DNA from: Lampropedia hyalina DSM 16112
Lineage (GTDB): Bacteria; Pseudomonadota; Gammaproteobacteria; Burkholderiales; Burkholderiaceae_C
Direction of reading: 5' to 3'
DNA length: 64,000 nt
Assembly: GCF_900129055.1 (NCBI RefSeq)
Contig: NZ_FQUZ01000006.1
Span: 64,184-128,183 of the forward strand
The notes beneath the pieces were generated by a model. It was not told the origin of the DNA, ran no database searches, and saw only the letters and a program-made list of their open reading frames with translations. Positions 55,204 through 64,000 of this stretch are shown here, piece by piece (within the stretch, counting starts at the first letter, position 1; each line of letters begins with the position of its first letter). The position numbers and the translations under genes were made by a program.

Positions 55204-56646
55204 ATGAAACGTTTGACCCTTCTTGCCGCTGCGGCGGCACTCTGGCTGGCTGGATGCGCGTCGGTGCCGTCCAGCACATCCGCCGAATCGGCTGCGCCAG
55301 CCAGCCACCCCCCCGCCACACTGGTGGCACAGACTGGAGACATCCACCATTACCGCCTGGGCAATGGCATGGAAGTCATCGTCAAGCCCGACCGGCGTGC
55401 GCCCACCGCCATCCAGATGATCTGGGTGCGCACCGGCTCCATCGATGAGGTCGATGGCACTTCCGGCATCGCCCACATGCTGGAACACATGATGTTCAAG
55501 GGCACACCCAGCCTGCCACCGGGCGAATTCTCGCGCCGTGTGGCTGCACTGGGCGGTCAGGAAAACGCCTTCACCAGCCGCGACTATACCGGCTACTTCC
55601 AGCAGGTTCCCGCACAGCGGCTGGCCGACGTGATGCAACTGGAGGCCGACCGCCTGGCGCACAACCAATGGCCGGACGAAGAATTCCTGCGCGAGCGCGA
55701 AGTGGTGACGGAAGAACGCCGTGCCCGCATCGACGATCAGCCGCGTGCCCGGCTGTTCGAGCAAATGTTCGCTTCCGCCTTCCTGGCCGACCCGGCACGC
55801 CGCCCCATCATCGGCTGGATGGCCGACATTGCCGCCTACACCCCGCAGGACGTGCGCGACTTCTACCAGACATGGTATGTGCCCGGCAATATGGCACTGG
55901 TCGTCGTCGGGCAGGTGGAGCCTGAACAGGTGCTGGCACTGGCCCAGCAGCACTACGGGGCCATTCCCGCCCGCGCCCTGCCCGAGCGCAAACCCTTTGT
56001 GGAACCTGCCCAGCAAGGCGAACGCCGCCTGCAACTGCACGACCGCGCCGAGCAGCACCTGCTCACACTCGCCTACAAGGCTCCGCTGCTGCGCAACCTG
56101 CAAACACCCGATGCACAGGATCGGGACGCGCTGGCCCTGATGCTGCTGTCCACCATTCTGGATGGCTACGATGGCGCAAGGCTGGAGCGCGCCCTCACAC
56201 GCGGGGGCAAACGCCTGGCCGACAGTGTCGGCAGCTCCGCCATGGTCACCGGCCGCAGTGGTGGCCTGTTCGTGCTCACCGGCATCCCGGCGCGGGGTAT
56301 CAGCCCCACCCGGCTGGAACAAGGGCTTCAGGCCGAAATCCGCCGCATTGCCCGCTCGGGCGTTTCCGAGGCAGAACTGCAACGGGTGCTGACACAGTGG
56401 ACGGCCTCCGAAGTGTATGCACAGGACTCGCTGTACGCCCAGGCCAGCGCACTGGGGCAGGCATGGATTCAGAAAGACCCGCTCAACCGCACCGAAATGC
56501 TGGTGCAACAACTGCGCACCATCACCCCCCGCGACGTGCAGCGCGTGGCACAGCAGTACTTCCAGCCCGAACAGCTCACCGTGGCCACCCTGGTGCCCAA
56601 GAAACCCGACGCGAACCGCGCCCCTGCCCCGAAAGGCAAGCCATGA
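55204..56646 (+). CDS. M16 zinc peptidase, lipoprotein, active member
   Basis: A 480-residue M16 metallopeptidase with a lipoprotein signal (lipobox LAGC, Cys18). The zinc motif HMLEH is at 91-95, with the distal Glu in EEFLREREVVTEERR. It is probably a periplasmic protease anchored in the outer membrane. The second gene overlaps by four bases and encodes a partner without the zinc motif; such pairs act as heterodimers. Start ATG 55204 gives the signal peptide. Confidence 0.9.
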   Translation: MKRLTLLAAAAALWLAGCASVPSSTSAESAAPASHPPATLVAQTGDIHHYRLGNGMEVIVKPDRRAPTAIQMIWVRTGSIDEVDGTSGIAHMLEHMMFKGTPSLPPGEFSRRVAALGGQENAFTSRDYTGYFQQVPAQRLADVMQLEADRLAHNQWPDEEFLREREVVTEERRARIDDQPRARLFEQMFASAFLADPARRPIIGWMADIAAYTPQDVRDFYQTWYVPGNMALVVVGQVEPEQVLALAQQHYGAIPARALPERKPFVEPAQQGERRLQLHDRAEQHLLTLAYKAPLLRNLQTPDAQDRDALALMLLSTILDGYDGARLERALTRGGKRLADSVGSSAMVTGRSGGLFVLTGIPARGISPTRLEQGLQAEIRRIARSGVSEAELQRVLTQWTASEVYAQDSLYAQASALGQAWIQKDPLNRTEMLVQQLRTITPRDVQRVAQQYFQPEQLTVATLVPKKPDANRAPAPKGKP

Positions 56647-58049
56647 CTGCAACATCCCTTGACCGCTCTCCCGTTCGCTCCTGCGCTCCTGCCCCCCAAC
56701 TGCCCCGTCTGGGGCTGCTGCTGATCGCCCTCACGGCCCAGGCTCCCGCCTGGGCCTTGCTGCCCATCGAACACTGGCAGCAGGACAGCGGCGCGAAAGT
56801 CTGGCTGGTGGAAAGCCAGGCCCTGCCGATGGTGGATGTGCGCATCCAGTTCGATGCCGGCAGCCGCCGCGATCCTGCCGGCAAGGCCGGGCTGGCACAG
56901 GCCACCGCCAGCCTGCTCACCAAAGGCACGGCGGCACGGCAATCCCAGCGCGCGCTCAACGAAGACCAACTGGGGCAGGCATGGGCCGATCTGGGCGGGC
57001 AGTTCTCTGCCAGTGCCAGCAACGATGCCCTGCAATTCTCCCTGCGCAGCCTGACCGATCCTGCCCTGCTGGAGCCAGCCGTGCAACTGGCAGCGCGACA
57101 GATCGGCCATCCCGCCTGGCCCGCAGCGGTATGGCAACGCGACCGCCAGCGTTGGATTGCCAGCCTGGCCGAAGCCCGCACCCGCCCCAGCACGCTGGCA
57201 TCCGAAGCCTTCGCACAGGCCGTCTATGGCAGTCACCCCTACGGCTACCAGATCAGCCCGCAAAGCCTGCAACGCATCACCGTGCAGGACATGCGCCGTT
57301 TCTATGCCGATGCCGTGCGTGCGTGCCGCGCCCACGCCACCGTGGTGGGCAAGGTGAACCGCGAGGAAGCCGACCGCATCGTGCAGCAACTGCTGGCCAA
57401 CCTGCCTGCCACACCCGGCAGCACCTGCCCGCCGCTGGCCGACATCGGGCCAGTGGCCGCACTGGAACAAGCCTCGGAAAAAACCATCCCGGTGGCCTCC
57501 ACCCAGACCACCATCGTGCTGGGCCAGCCCGGCATCCAGCGCGACGACCCGGACTTCTTCGCCATGCTGGTGGGCAACCACATTCTGGGCGGAGGCGGCT
57601 TCACCTCGCGCCTGATGCAGGAAGTGCGCGAAAAACGCGGTCTGGTCTATGGCGTGTACAGCGACTTCAACCCCGGCCGCCATGCGGGAGCATTCTCCAT
57701 CAGCCTGCAAACCCGCAACGATCAAGCCCCGCAAGCCCTGCAACTGGTGCGTGAAGTCCTGACCGACTTCGTGCAGAACGGCCCGACCGAAGCCGAATTG
57801 CAGGCCGCCAAGGACAACCTGATCGGTGGCTTCGCGCTGCGGCTGGACAGCAACGCCAAGCTGCTGGGCAACGTCAGCAACATCGCCTGGAACGGCCTGC
57901 CGCTGGACTACCTGGACACCTGGACCGAGCGCGTCGAGGCCCTGGGCACCGACGACATCCATCGCGCCCTGCAAAAGCACCTGAACCCCGAGCACATGGC
58001 CACCGTCATCGTGGGCCAGACAGCCGCCCCCCAGCCTTCCACCCCGTGA
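56643..58049 (+). CDS. M16 peptidase-like partner lacking the zinc motif
   Basis: A 468-residue M16-family protein with a hydrophobic signal (about 25-41, ending near AWA-L). No HXXEH is present: the equivalent region reads GLAQATASLLTKGT. It keeps the substrate-binding R/Y motif (LMQEVREKRGLVYGVYS). This pattern is known from mitochondrial processing peptidase and bacterial M16B pairs, where one subunit is catalytic and the other aids substrate binding. ATGA overlap with the catalytic gene implies balanced synthesis. Confidence 0.88.
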   Translation: MTATSLDRSPVRSCAPAPQLPRLGLLLIALTAQAPAWALLPIEHWQQDSGAKVWLVESQALPMVDVRIQFDAGSRRDPAGKAGLAQATASLLTKGTAARQSQRALNEDQLGQAWADLGGQFSASASNDALQFSLRSLTDPALLEPAVQLAARQIGHPAWPAAVWQRDRQRWIASLAEARTRPSTLASEAFAQAVYGSHPYGYQISPQSLQRITVQDMRRFYADAVRACRAHATVVGKVNREEADRIVQQLLANLPATPGSTCPPLADIGPVAALEQASEKTIPVASTQTTIVLGQPGIQRDDPDFFAMLVGNHILGGGGFTSRLMQEVREKRGLVYGVYSDFNPGRHAGAFSISLQTRNDQAPQALQLVREVLTDFVQNGPTEAELQAAKDNLIGGFALRLDSNAKLLGNVSNIAWNGLPLDYLDTWTERVEALGTDDIHRALQKHLNPEHMATVIVGQTAAPQPSTP

Positions 58050-58059
58050 GGTCACAGCC

Positions 58060-58617
58060 ATGGATGAAATCGTCAAACAAGCAATGGCCAAATGGCCGAA
58101 CGTCCCCGACTGCTACGGCTGGCTGGGGCTGGACGCACGCGGGCACTGGTACATGCGCGACGATGCCACCCAGGCCCAGGGAGACTTTGCCCACAGCAAA
58201 GGCTCACGCCTGCTGCACGACGGGCTGATCGCCTTCATCGGCCGCAACTACACGGCCGACGACCAAGGCCGCTGGTACTTCCAGAACGGCCCCCAGCGCG
58301 TCTATGTGGAACTGGAAAGCACCCCGTGGATATGGCGCATTCAGGACGATGGCACCATCCTGAGTCATACCGGCCAGAGCGTCACCGTACAGGGCAGCCT
58401 GCTCGACGAACTGGGGCGCGTGTACCTGCACACCCCGCTGGGGCTGGGGCTGGTGCACAGCCAGGACATCTACGCGTTCAGCCGCTTGCAGGAACAGCAA
58501 CCGGACAACGCCCTGTGGCAGCCCCGTGAGGTTCCAGCCCACGCACTGCCCGCACAGTTCGGCTATGTGCCCAGCCCGCAGGCCCTGAACCGCAACGAGT
58601 CACTGAACGGTCGGTGA
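58060..58617 (+). CDS. conserved hypothetical protein (about 185 residues)
   Basis: A 185-residue soluble protein. It has a recognisable betaproteobacterial pattern: WPNVPDCYGWLGLDARGHWY, 'FIGRNYTADDQGRWYFQNGPQRVYVELE' and 'VYLHTPLGLGLVHSQD', but I cannot name its DUF number with confidence. No catalytic motif is seen. It starts 10 bases after the M16 pair. Its last 18 bases overlap the end of the opposite-strand BamE-like gene. Confidence 0.75.
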   Translation: MDEIVKQAMAKWPNVPDCYGWLGLDARGHWYMRDDATQAQGDFAHSKGSRLLHDGLIAFIGRNYTADDQGRWYFQNGPQRVYVELESTPWIWRIQDDGTILSHTGQSVTVQGSLLDELGRVYLHTPLGLGLVHSQDIYAFSRLQEQQPDNALWQPREVPAHALPAQFGYVPSPQALNRNESLNGR

Positions 58618-59082
58618 CTGCTGCGCTGCCAGAAACTCGTCGGCCAGTGCCTTGCACTGGCGGCGACGCCAGGCGGTTTCCACCACCTCATCCTTGGCAG
58701 TGTCGAACACCACCTTGTACTGGCAGACGATGAAATCCTTGCGCTGCTCGCCCGTGCGCAGGTTCCAGTTGTAGTCCCATTCATTGCCCTTGCCACCGCC
58801 GCCCTGCGCGGCAGGCAAAGGCTCACCCAGCAATGCCTGCACCTGCTGGGCAGAAGTGCCCGGCTGCACCGCATGAATCTTGCCCAGATCGGCAAGCTGT
58901 CCGATGCGCCGGAACGGTTCGTCCAGCTCCGGCACGGTCGCCTCGACCCGCTCGTAGGACAGACTGGAATCCAGCACCGGCCCTGTCGTGGCGGGCTGTA
59001 CCTGCTGCGCCCAGCCTGCCGTGCTGGCGGCGGCACACACTGCGGCGGCAACGACCGCGCGAAACACCATGGATTTTTTCAT
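58600..59082 (-). CDS. BamE/SmpA-like small periplasmic protein
   Basis: A 160-residue protein with a signal peptide ending near GWA-Q. Residues about 60-130 resemble the SmpA/OmlA (BamE) fold: QPGTSAQQVQALLGEPLP, EWDYNWNLRTG and YKVVFDTAKDEVVE. There is no lipobox Cys at the expected place, unlike BamE. Two cysteines (C119, C143 region) could form a disulfide. It follows the LapBCE-type secretion operon by 80 bases. Role is unknown; aiding outer-membrane assembly is a guess. Confidence 0.65.
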   Translation of the reverse strand: MKKSMVFRAVVAAAVCAAASTAGWAQQVQPATTGPVLDSSLSYERVEATVPELDEPFRRIGQLADLGKIHAVQPGTSAQQVQALLGEPLPAAQGGGGKGNEWDYNWNLRTGEQRKDFIVCQYKVVFDTAKDEVVETAWRRRQCKALADEFLAAQQSPTVQ

Positions 59083-59162
59083 GACATCAACCTCTCACTG
59101 ATACATTCAACAAAAACAAACGACTGCATGCCCTCACTCCTGCAAGAGCATGCCTTGCCCCC

Positions 59163-60332
59163 TCAACGCTCACGCAATGCCTCTCTGGCCCGATTGACCG
59201 GCTTGATGAGGTACTCCCAGATGGTCTTGCTGCCGGTCTTGATGTCCACGGTGGCCACCATGCCCGGCACAATCGGAAACTGCACTCCGGCCTCATTTTC
59301 CAGTGCGTCCGAATTGGTGCGGATGAACACCCGGTAGTAGAACACCTCGGGCTTGACTTCATCGCGGATGGTATCGGGCGAGATCGTCACCACCTCGCCG
59401 TCCAACCCGCCATAGATGGCATAGTCGTAGGCGGTGATCTTCACCAGTGCGGGCTGCTGCGGGTGGATGAAGGCAATGTCGCGGGGCGACACGCGCGCTT
59501 CGATCAGCAACTGCTCGTCCAGCGGCACAATCTCCATCAGGCGGCCATTGGGCGGCACCACGCCACCAATCGTCGTCACCTCGATGTCCTTGACCACGCC
59601 ACGCACCGGCGAACGGTGCGTCAGGCGTGTCAGGGAGTCGGCGCGCCCGCGCACCGCCGATGACAGCGACTGCACTTCCGCATTGACCCGCGCCAGCTCT
59701 TCGCGGCTGCGCACCATGTACTCGGCATTCAGCTCGGCCAGCTTGAGCTCGATCTCGTTGCGCTGGCGTTCCAGCCGCAACAGCTCCATATTGCTGGCCG
59801 CCCCGGTCTTCACCAGGGCCTGGGTCACATCCATCTCCCGCTGCACCAGCGTCAGGGCCTGCTTCAGGCCGCTCTGGGATTCCGACAGACTGGCCTTGCG
59901 CGAGTTGAACAGGGCCGTCTCGGTGGAACGCAACTGTGCATAGCCAGACAGCTCCTTGGGGAAGGCAATGCGGGCCTTGCCGCTGACCTCGGCCTCCAGA
60001 CGTGCAGCACTGGCCAGCGCGGCCCGGTACTTGGCCGCCGTCTCTTCCACATTCGACTCGGTCTTGGTCGCGTCCAGTTGCGCCAGTATCTGGTTTTTCT
60101 CGACGATGTCGCCCTCGGCCACCAGCAACTCGGTCAGAATGCCGCCCTCCAGCGACTGCACCACCTGCTCGCGCGAGGTGGGAATCACCTTGCCCGAACC
60201 GCTGGAAACCTCATCGACCTCGAACCACCAGGCCCAGGCCACAAACACCAGCAGCAGCAAACCGACCAGGGCAATGATCTTGCGCGAGCCGCTGGCACGC
60301 ACCTCATCCATCTCATCCGGCAGATACATCAC
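59163..60332 (-). CDS. HlyD-family adaptor of the second type I secretion system (LapC type)
   Basis: A 389-residue membrane-fusion protein. One span (about 19-36), lipoyl-like segment 'SGSGKVIPTSREQVVQSLEGG', a coiled-coil hairpin (about 100-230) and a barrel with 'VPPNGRLMEIVPLDEQLLIEARVSPRDIAFI'. The C-terminal block is 'VPGMVATVDIKTGSKTIWEYLIKPV'. It overlaps the ABC gene by four bases. LapC-type adaptors export very large RTX adhesins; no such adhesin is in the window. Confidence 0.87.
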   Translation of the reverse strand: MMYLPDEMDEVRASGSRKIIALVGLLLLVFVAWAWWFEVDEVSSGSGKVIPTSREQVVQSLEGGILTELLVAEGDIVEKNQILAQLDATKTESNVEETAAKYRAALASAARLEAEVSGKARIAFPKELSGYAQLRSTETALFNSRKASLSESQSGLKQALTLVQREMDVTQALVKTGAASNMELLRLERQRNEIELKLAELNAEYMVRSREELARVNAEVQSLSSAVRGRADSLTRLTHRSPVRGVVKDIEVTTIGGVVPPNGRLMEIVPLDEQLLIEARVSPRDIAFIHPQQPALVKITAYDYAIYGGLDGEVVTISPDTIRDEVKPEVFYYRVFIRTNSDALENEAGVQFPIVPGMVATVDIKTGSKTIWEYLIKPVNRAREALRER

Positions 60333-62587
60333 AGCGACTCTCCTTCGCCCGCAGGCCGTGCCTTCACGGCCACCTTCACACCCGTGGCAGCCGCAGAAGC
60401 AGCCGGAGTTTCGCTGGCCCGCGCATGGCCCCGCAACCGCTCCAGCACCTTGTCGCGGCTGTCGTTCATGATGATGCGGCCATTGTCCAGCACCAGCACC
60501 CGGTCCACCAGCGAGAGAATCGACATGCGATGCGTGGCAATCACCAGCGTGCGCCCCTTGCCCAGTGCCGCCAGCGACTGGATGACCTGCGACTCCGCCA
60601 CCTCGTCCAGCGACGCGGTCGGCTCATCCAGCAGCAGCACGCAGGGGTTGCGCAACAGTGTGCGCGCCAGCAGCAGGCTCTGGCGTTGCCCGCCCGACAG
60701 CCCCAGGCCGCCCTCCTGCACCAGATAATCCAGCCCCTGCTCCATCTTCTGCACCCAGCCCCACGCACCCGTGGACTGCAACACCGCAATCACTTCCTCA
60801 TCGGAAGCATGGGGCGTGCCCAGCAGCAGATTCTCGCGCAGCGTGCCATGGAACAGCCGCGCATTCTGGCTCACCAGCCCGACATCGCGGCGCACGTCTG
60901 CCGGGTCGATATGGGCCATGTTCACGCCATCGAGCAGCACCGTGCCCGATCCATGCTCCATCAGCCCCGACAGGGCTTGCAGCAGCGTGGACTTGCCCGC
61001 CCCGTTCTTGCCCAGCACGGCCACGCGCTCACCGGGGCGAATCTGCAAGGATGCCACCTGCAAGACCGGCGTTTTGCCGTCGTAGCTGAACACCGCATTG
61101 CGAATGTCGTACTCGCCCTGAATCAGCGGGCGGTGAATCAGCATCCGCTGCTCCGGGTTGTCCACCGGCAGTTGCAGAATCTTGCCCACGCCCTCCGCCG
61201 CCACCCGCGACTGCTGCCAGCGGCTGATGAGCGCGGTCACACTCGCCAAGGGAGCCAGCATCCGCGACGACAGAATCGATGCCGCCACCAGCACCCCGGT
61301 GGTCATCGTGCCTTCCATCACCATCGGCGCGCCCACGCACACCACCACCACGAACACCGACCCCTGCACCGTCTGCGTCCAGTTGTTCAGCGTTCCCACC
61401 AGACCGCGCAGCTTCAGCCCCGACTCCGCGCTCACCGCGTTGTAATGGTTCCACTGGTTCTGGAAGCGTTGCTCGGCCTGCAACACCTTGATGTCCTCCA
61501 TGCCCTGCACCGACTCCACCAGCATGGCATTGCGCAGCGCGCCCTCGCGCATCCCCTCCTGCGCCAGCCGGTGCAGCCTGCCCTGCACCAGCAGCCCTGG
61601 CACCACCATCAGTACCACCGCTGCCAGCGGCACCCACACCAAAGGCCCGGCGATATACCAGAAGAGCACACAGAACAGCGCGAAGAATGGCAGATCGGCC
61701 ACGGCGGCAATCGTCGTCGAAGTCATGAACTCGCGGATATGCTCCAGCTCGCGCAACTGCGAGATAAAAGTGCCCGTCGCCTTCGGACGCGCCGAATTGC
61801 GCACCCGCAGCGCGTGCCCGAACACCTTGTCCGAGACCCGCATATCCGCACGCTTGCCCAGAATGTCCGACACCGCCACCCGCGCCTGCCGCATGAAGAA
61901 TGCAAACGCCATCGCCAGCATCACCCCGCCGAACAGCACATACAGCGTCGGGAAGGACTGCGCCGGAACCACCCGGTCGTACACCTGCATGGAAAACAGA
62001 ATCCCCGCCAGTGCCAGCACATTCGCCACCAGCGAAGCCAGCATGATGTGCGCATACGGGCGCAGATCGCGCCACACAATCGCCCGCAGCCAGTGCGGCT
62101 CATAGGGCTTGATGTACTCGTCCACGCGCGAATCGGGCACCGACTGCGCCGGGCGCAGCACCGCCAGTTGCCGCACCTGCCGTTGCAGAGCCTCGGCCTC
62201 CAGCACCACGGCCAGCCCCTGGTCGCCGCTGAAGCGCACCTCGTAGTCCTGCTCACGGGTCATCGCGGTAATCACCGCCACCTGCCCGTCGTCCAGCACC
62301 ACCACCAGCGGCAAATGCCAGATCGTCACCTGCGACAGCTCCGGCTTGAGCCAGCGCACCGCCAGCCCCGCCTGCCGGGCCATCTGCCGCACCGCCAGCT
62401 CCACATCGCGGCTCTGCTCCCAGGCCGCCGCCGTGCGGATGCTCTCGCGCGAACAGGGCACGCGGTAATGGCTGGCCACCTGCAAGATCGCATCCAGCCA
62501 GCCGTGCAACCATGCAGGAGCGGCCGCGCTGGCCGCATTCACACCACTGGCAGGACGCCCCGCCACCCCAGCTTGGGCCATATTCAT
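60329..62587 (-). CDS. type I secretion ABC transporter with C39-like domain (LapB type)
   Basis: A 752-residue exporter. The N-terminal 150 residues are a C39-like domain without the catalytic Cys (DAILQVASHYRV in its place), as in LapB/HlyB-type transporters where it only binds substrate. A membrane domain (about 165-450) is followed by the ATPase: Walker A GKNGAGKST, signature LSGGQRQSLLLARTL, Walker B LLLDEPTASLD, switch His in IATHRMS. It is the core of the second type I system. Flanking genes overlap by four bases on each side. Confidence 0.9.
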   Translation of the reverse strand: MNMAQAGVAGRPASGVNAASAAAPAWLHGWLDAILQVASHYRVPCSRESIRTAAAWEQSRDVELAVRQMARQAGLAVRWLKPELSQVTIWHLPLVVVLDDGQVAVITAMTREQDYEVRFSGDQGLAVVLEAEALQRQVRQLAVLRPAQSVPDSRVDEYIKPYEPHWLRAIVWRDLRPYAHIMLASLVANVLALAGILFSMQVYDRVVPAQSFPTLYVLFGGVMLAMAFAFFMRQARVAVSDILGKRADMRVSDKVFGHALRVRNSARPKATGTFISQLRELEHIREFMTSTTIAAVADLPFFALFCVLFWYIAGPLVWVPLAAVVLMVVPGLLVQGRLHRLAQEGMREGALRNAMLVESVQGMEDIKVLQAEQRFQNQWNHYNAVSAESGLKLRGLVGTLNNWTQTVQGSVFVVVVCVGAPMVMEGTMTTGVLVAASILSSRMLAPLASVTALISRWQQSRVAAEGVGKILQLPVDNPEQRMLIHRPLIQGEYDIRNAVFSYDGKTPVLQVASLQIRPGERVAVLGKNGAGKSTLLQALSGLMEHGSGTVLLDGVNMAHIDPADVRRDVGLVSQNARLFHGTLRENLLLGTPHASDEEVIAVLQSTGAWGWVQKMEQGLDYLVQEGGLGLSGGQRQSLLLARTLLRNPCVLLLDEPTASLDEVAESQVIQSLAALGKGRTLVIATHRMSILSLVDRVLVLDNGRIIMNDSRDKVLERLRGHARASETPAASAAATGVKVAVKARPAGEGESL

Positions 62588-64000
62588 GGTCGAATCTCCA
62601 CACCGGACAGCTCTGCACCCTCCAGTTCAAACACCTCGCGCAAACGGCCACTGTCATGCAGGCAGGCAATCTGCTGACGGCGCAAATCGTACAAATTGTT
62701 CACCTGATCGAAATACGCCGAGTGAAACTCCTGCTCCGCATTGAGCAAATCCAGCAACGAGCGCGTGCCCATGTCCAGATACTGCTGGCGGTACAACTCG
62801 CGCGTCTGGTCGATATTGCCGATGCGCGTGTTCAGCACCGCCGTGCGCTGGGCATAGCCCTGCGACTGCTCGCGCGCATCCTCGAAACTCTGGCTGGCAG
62901 CCAGCCGCGCCTGCCGCGTCGCCGCCTCGGCGGCCGTCAGCGCATGGGCGGCAGAGCGCGAAGAAGCCTGCAAGCCACCACCCTCATACAAGGGAACCGA
63001 GAAATTCAGCCCCAGCGTCGCATCGTGCCGGCCATTGTCCGATGCCCGCGACACACTGTTGAGGCGGCGGCTCACACTCGCCTCCAGAGCCAGCGTTGGC
63101 AGGGTATTGGCCTCTGCCAGCCGCAAACCGGCCACCGCAGCCGCTTCCTCTGCCTGGGCCAGCCGCACCGTCGGCAAGTCCTCCCAGTTCACGGCCTCCA
63201 GTCGGCAGGCACCATGCAGAAACTCCGGTGCATCGTCCCCATCCACGGTCGCCGCACCGGCAGGCAAGCCGGTCAGATGCTGCAAGCTGGTGTTCCAGCG
63301 GCTCCACTGCGCCTGCATCTCCAGCACCGTGGCACGGGCCGCATCCTCGCGCGTGGCCGCCTGGGTCACATCCGAGAGCGTGCTCGCACCCAGAGCCTGG
63401 CGTTCCCGAGCCAGATCGGCCAGCGCGGTCACACCGCTGGCCTGCGCCTGCGCCAGCCGCACCAGATGCCCGTAACGCTGTACCTCCACCAGCGCGTGCA
63501 GCGTATCCTGAATCAGATCGTCAATCGACAGCAGCAGCCGGGCACGCGCGGCCGTATAGCCCGCACCGGCACGCTCCACCGTGCTGTCCACCTTGCCAAA
63601 ATCGTACAGCGTCTGCGAGGCCGACAACGACAGGCTGTGCTGCCGCCGGTTGCCGGTCGTGCCGATATTGCGGTTGCTGAAATCAGACCCAATGCCCGCC
63701 CGCACCTGCGGGTAATAGCCTGCCCGCGCCACCTCGATGGACTCCTCCGACTGGAACAGCGATCCGACCGAATTTGCTACCGCCGGATGCCAGTTCACCG
63801 CCTGGTACACGGCCGTGCGCATATCCAGCAGCGGCAGACCGGCCTCCTCCTCTGCCGGTGGCTGCGCCTCGGTGGCGGCTCCCGCCCCTTCGGCAACGCC
63901 ACCCTGCGCGACGGAACTTTCGTCACCCACCGCTTCGGAAACCGTCTGCTCCGTCTGCTCCGTCTGCTCCGTCTGCTCCGTCTGCTCCGTCTGCTCCGTC
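62584..64000 (-). CDS. TolC-family channel of the second type I system (LapE type), 5' end outside window
   Basis: An outer-membrane efflux protein, open to the window edge; at least 470 codons. Two OEP repeats are visible, beginning 'LPLLDMRTAVYQAVNWHPAVANSVG' and ending 'TRSLLDLLNAEQEFHSAYFD' in the family's typical positions. The N-terminal part before about 63930 reads as repeats of Thr-Glu-Gln from a 9-bp DNA repeat, then Val-Ser-Glu-Ala. This low-complexity stretch is unusual for the family. A GTG at 63930 could be an internal start, but the frame is open upstream. It overlaps the lapB-like gene by four bases. Confidence 0.85.
   Translation of the reverse strand, partial: TEQTEQTEQTEQTEQTEQTVSEAVGDESSVAQGGVAEGAGAATEAQPPAEEEAGLPLLDMRTAVYQAVNWHPAVANSVGSLFQSEESIEVARAGYYPQVRAGIGSDFSNRNIGTTGNRRQHSLSLSASQTLYDFGKVDSTVERAGAGYTAARARLLLSIDDLIQDTLHALVEVQRYGHLVRLAQAQASGVTALADLARERQALGASTLSDVTQAATREDAARATVLEMQAQWSRWNTSLQHLTGLPAGAATVDGDDAPEFLHGACRLEAVNWEDLPTVRLAQAEEAAAVAGLRLAEANTLPTLALEASVSRRLNSVSRASDNGRHDATLGLNFSVPLYEGGGLQASSRSAAHALTAAEAATRQARLAASQSFEDAREQSQGYAQRTAVLNTRIGNIDQTRELYRQQYLDMGTRSLLDLLNAEQEFHSAYFDQVNNLYDLRRQQIACLHDSGRLREVFELEGAELSGVEIRP
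63942..64000. repeat. 9-bp tandem repeat at the window edge
   Basis: CCGTCTGCT is repeated six full times (63942-63995) plus five bases, and continues past the window. On the minus strand it codes for Thr-Glu-Gln units in frame with the channel gene. Copy-number change would lengthen or shorten the protein without frameshift. Confidence 0.85.

Noticed and set aside
60425..62677. His/Arg/Gln-rich 750-codon open frame opposite the lapB-like gene
   Set aside because: Shadow of a conserved ABC transporter; composition is an artefact of the opposite strand.

Overview
The window looks like a chromosomal segment of a betaproteobacterium of the order Burkholderiales, probably near the Comamonadaceae. 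The assignment rests on high GC, the amgK/lptD divergent pair followed by surA and rsmA, an RNase E of about 1020 residues with an Arg/Pro-rich tail, and ftsY divergent from a pair of M16 peptidases. It was made by reading the sequence, not by a search. I see no rRNA or tRNA genes, no complete transposase, no phage genes and no CRISPR array.

Layout. 0-7.5 kb (all minus): a membrane-stress cluster of YjfI (DUF2170), PspA, an RDD protein, YqiJ and the YqiK flotillin. It is followed on the same strand by an alpha/beta hydrolase, a NYN ribonuclease-like protein and a cut-off MNT nucleotidyltransferase. 7.5-15.2 kb (minus): an iron-type surface-signalling locus with an ECF sigma factor, a FecR anti-sigma, an STN-containing TonB receptor and a three-gene ABC system with an unusual ATPase; a good Fur-box match precedes the sigma gene. 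15.2-28.5 kb: housekeeping genes aroK, rluC, rne (765-bp leader), yaaA, rsmE, amgK, lptD, surA and rsmA.

28.6-39.6 kb: a TelA (toxic-anion) locus whose third gene is cut off after about 55 codons. AT-rich DNA carrying a 5'-truncated GloVer-repeat surface-protein gene abuts it. Next come a HasA-type hemophore fused to RTX calcium-binding repeats, a PIN/DUF6364-type toxin-antitoxin pair, REP-like palindromes, and a complete type I secretion system (ABC protein, HlyD-family adaptor, TolC-family channel). This accessory block is the most interesting part of the window. The inferred job is export of the chimeric hemophore by the neighbouring secretion system for haem scavenging.

39.6-45.8 kb: two stand-alone binding proteins and an SsuABC/NrtABC-like importer with a small TPR protein. 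45.8-58.6 kb: a DadA-like oxidoreductase, purU, trmL, a Trm112 protein, kdsB, adk, a YihY membrane protein, a pirin, a DUF486 protein, ftsY, two M16 peptidases and a conserved hypothetical. This stretch also holds a 168-bp palindromic element, a REP doublet, and a lone 32-bp sequence that closely resembles a type I-C CRISPR repeat. 58.6-64 kb (minus): a BamE-like protein and a second, LapBCE-type, type I secretion operon. Its outer-membrane channel has an N-terminal 9-bp tandem repeat running off the window edge.
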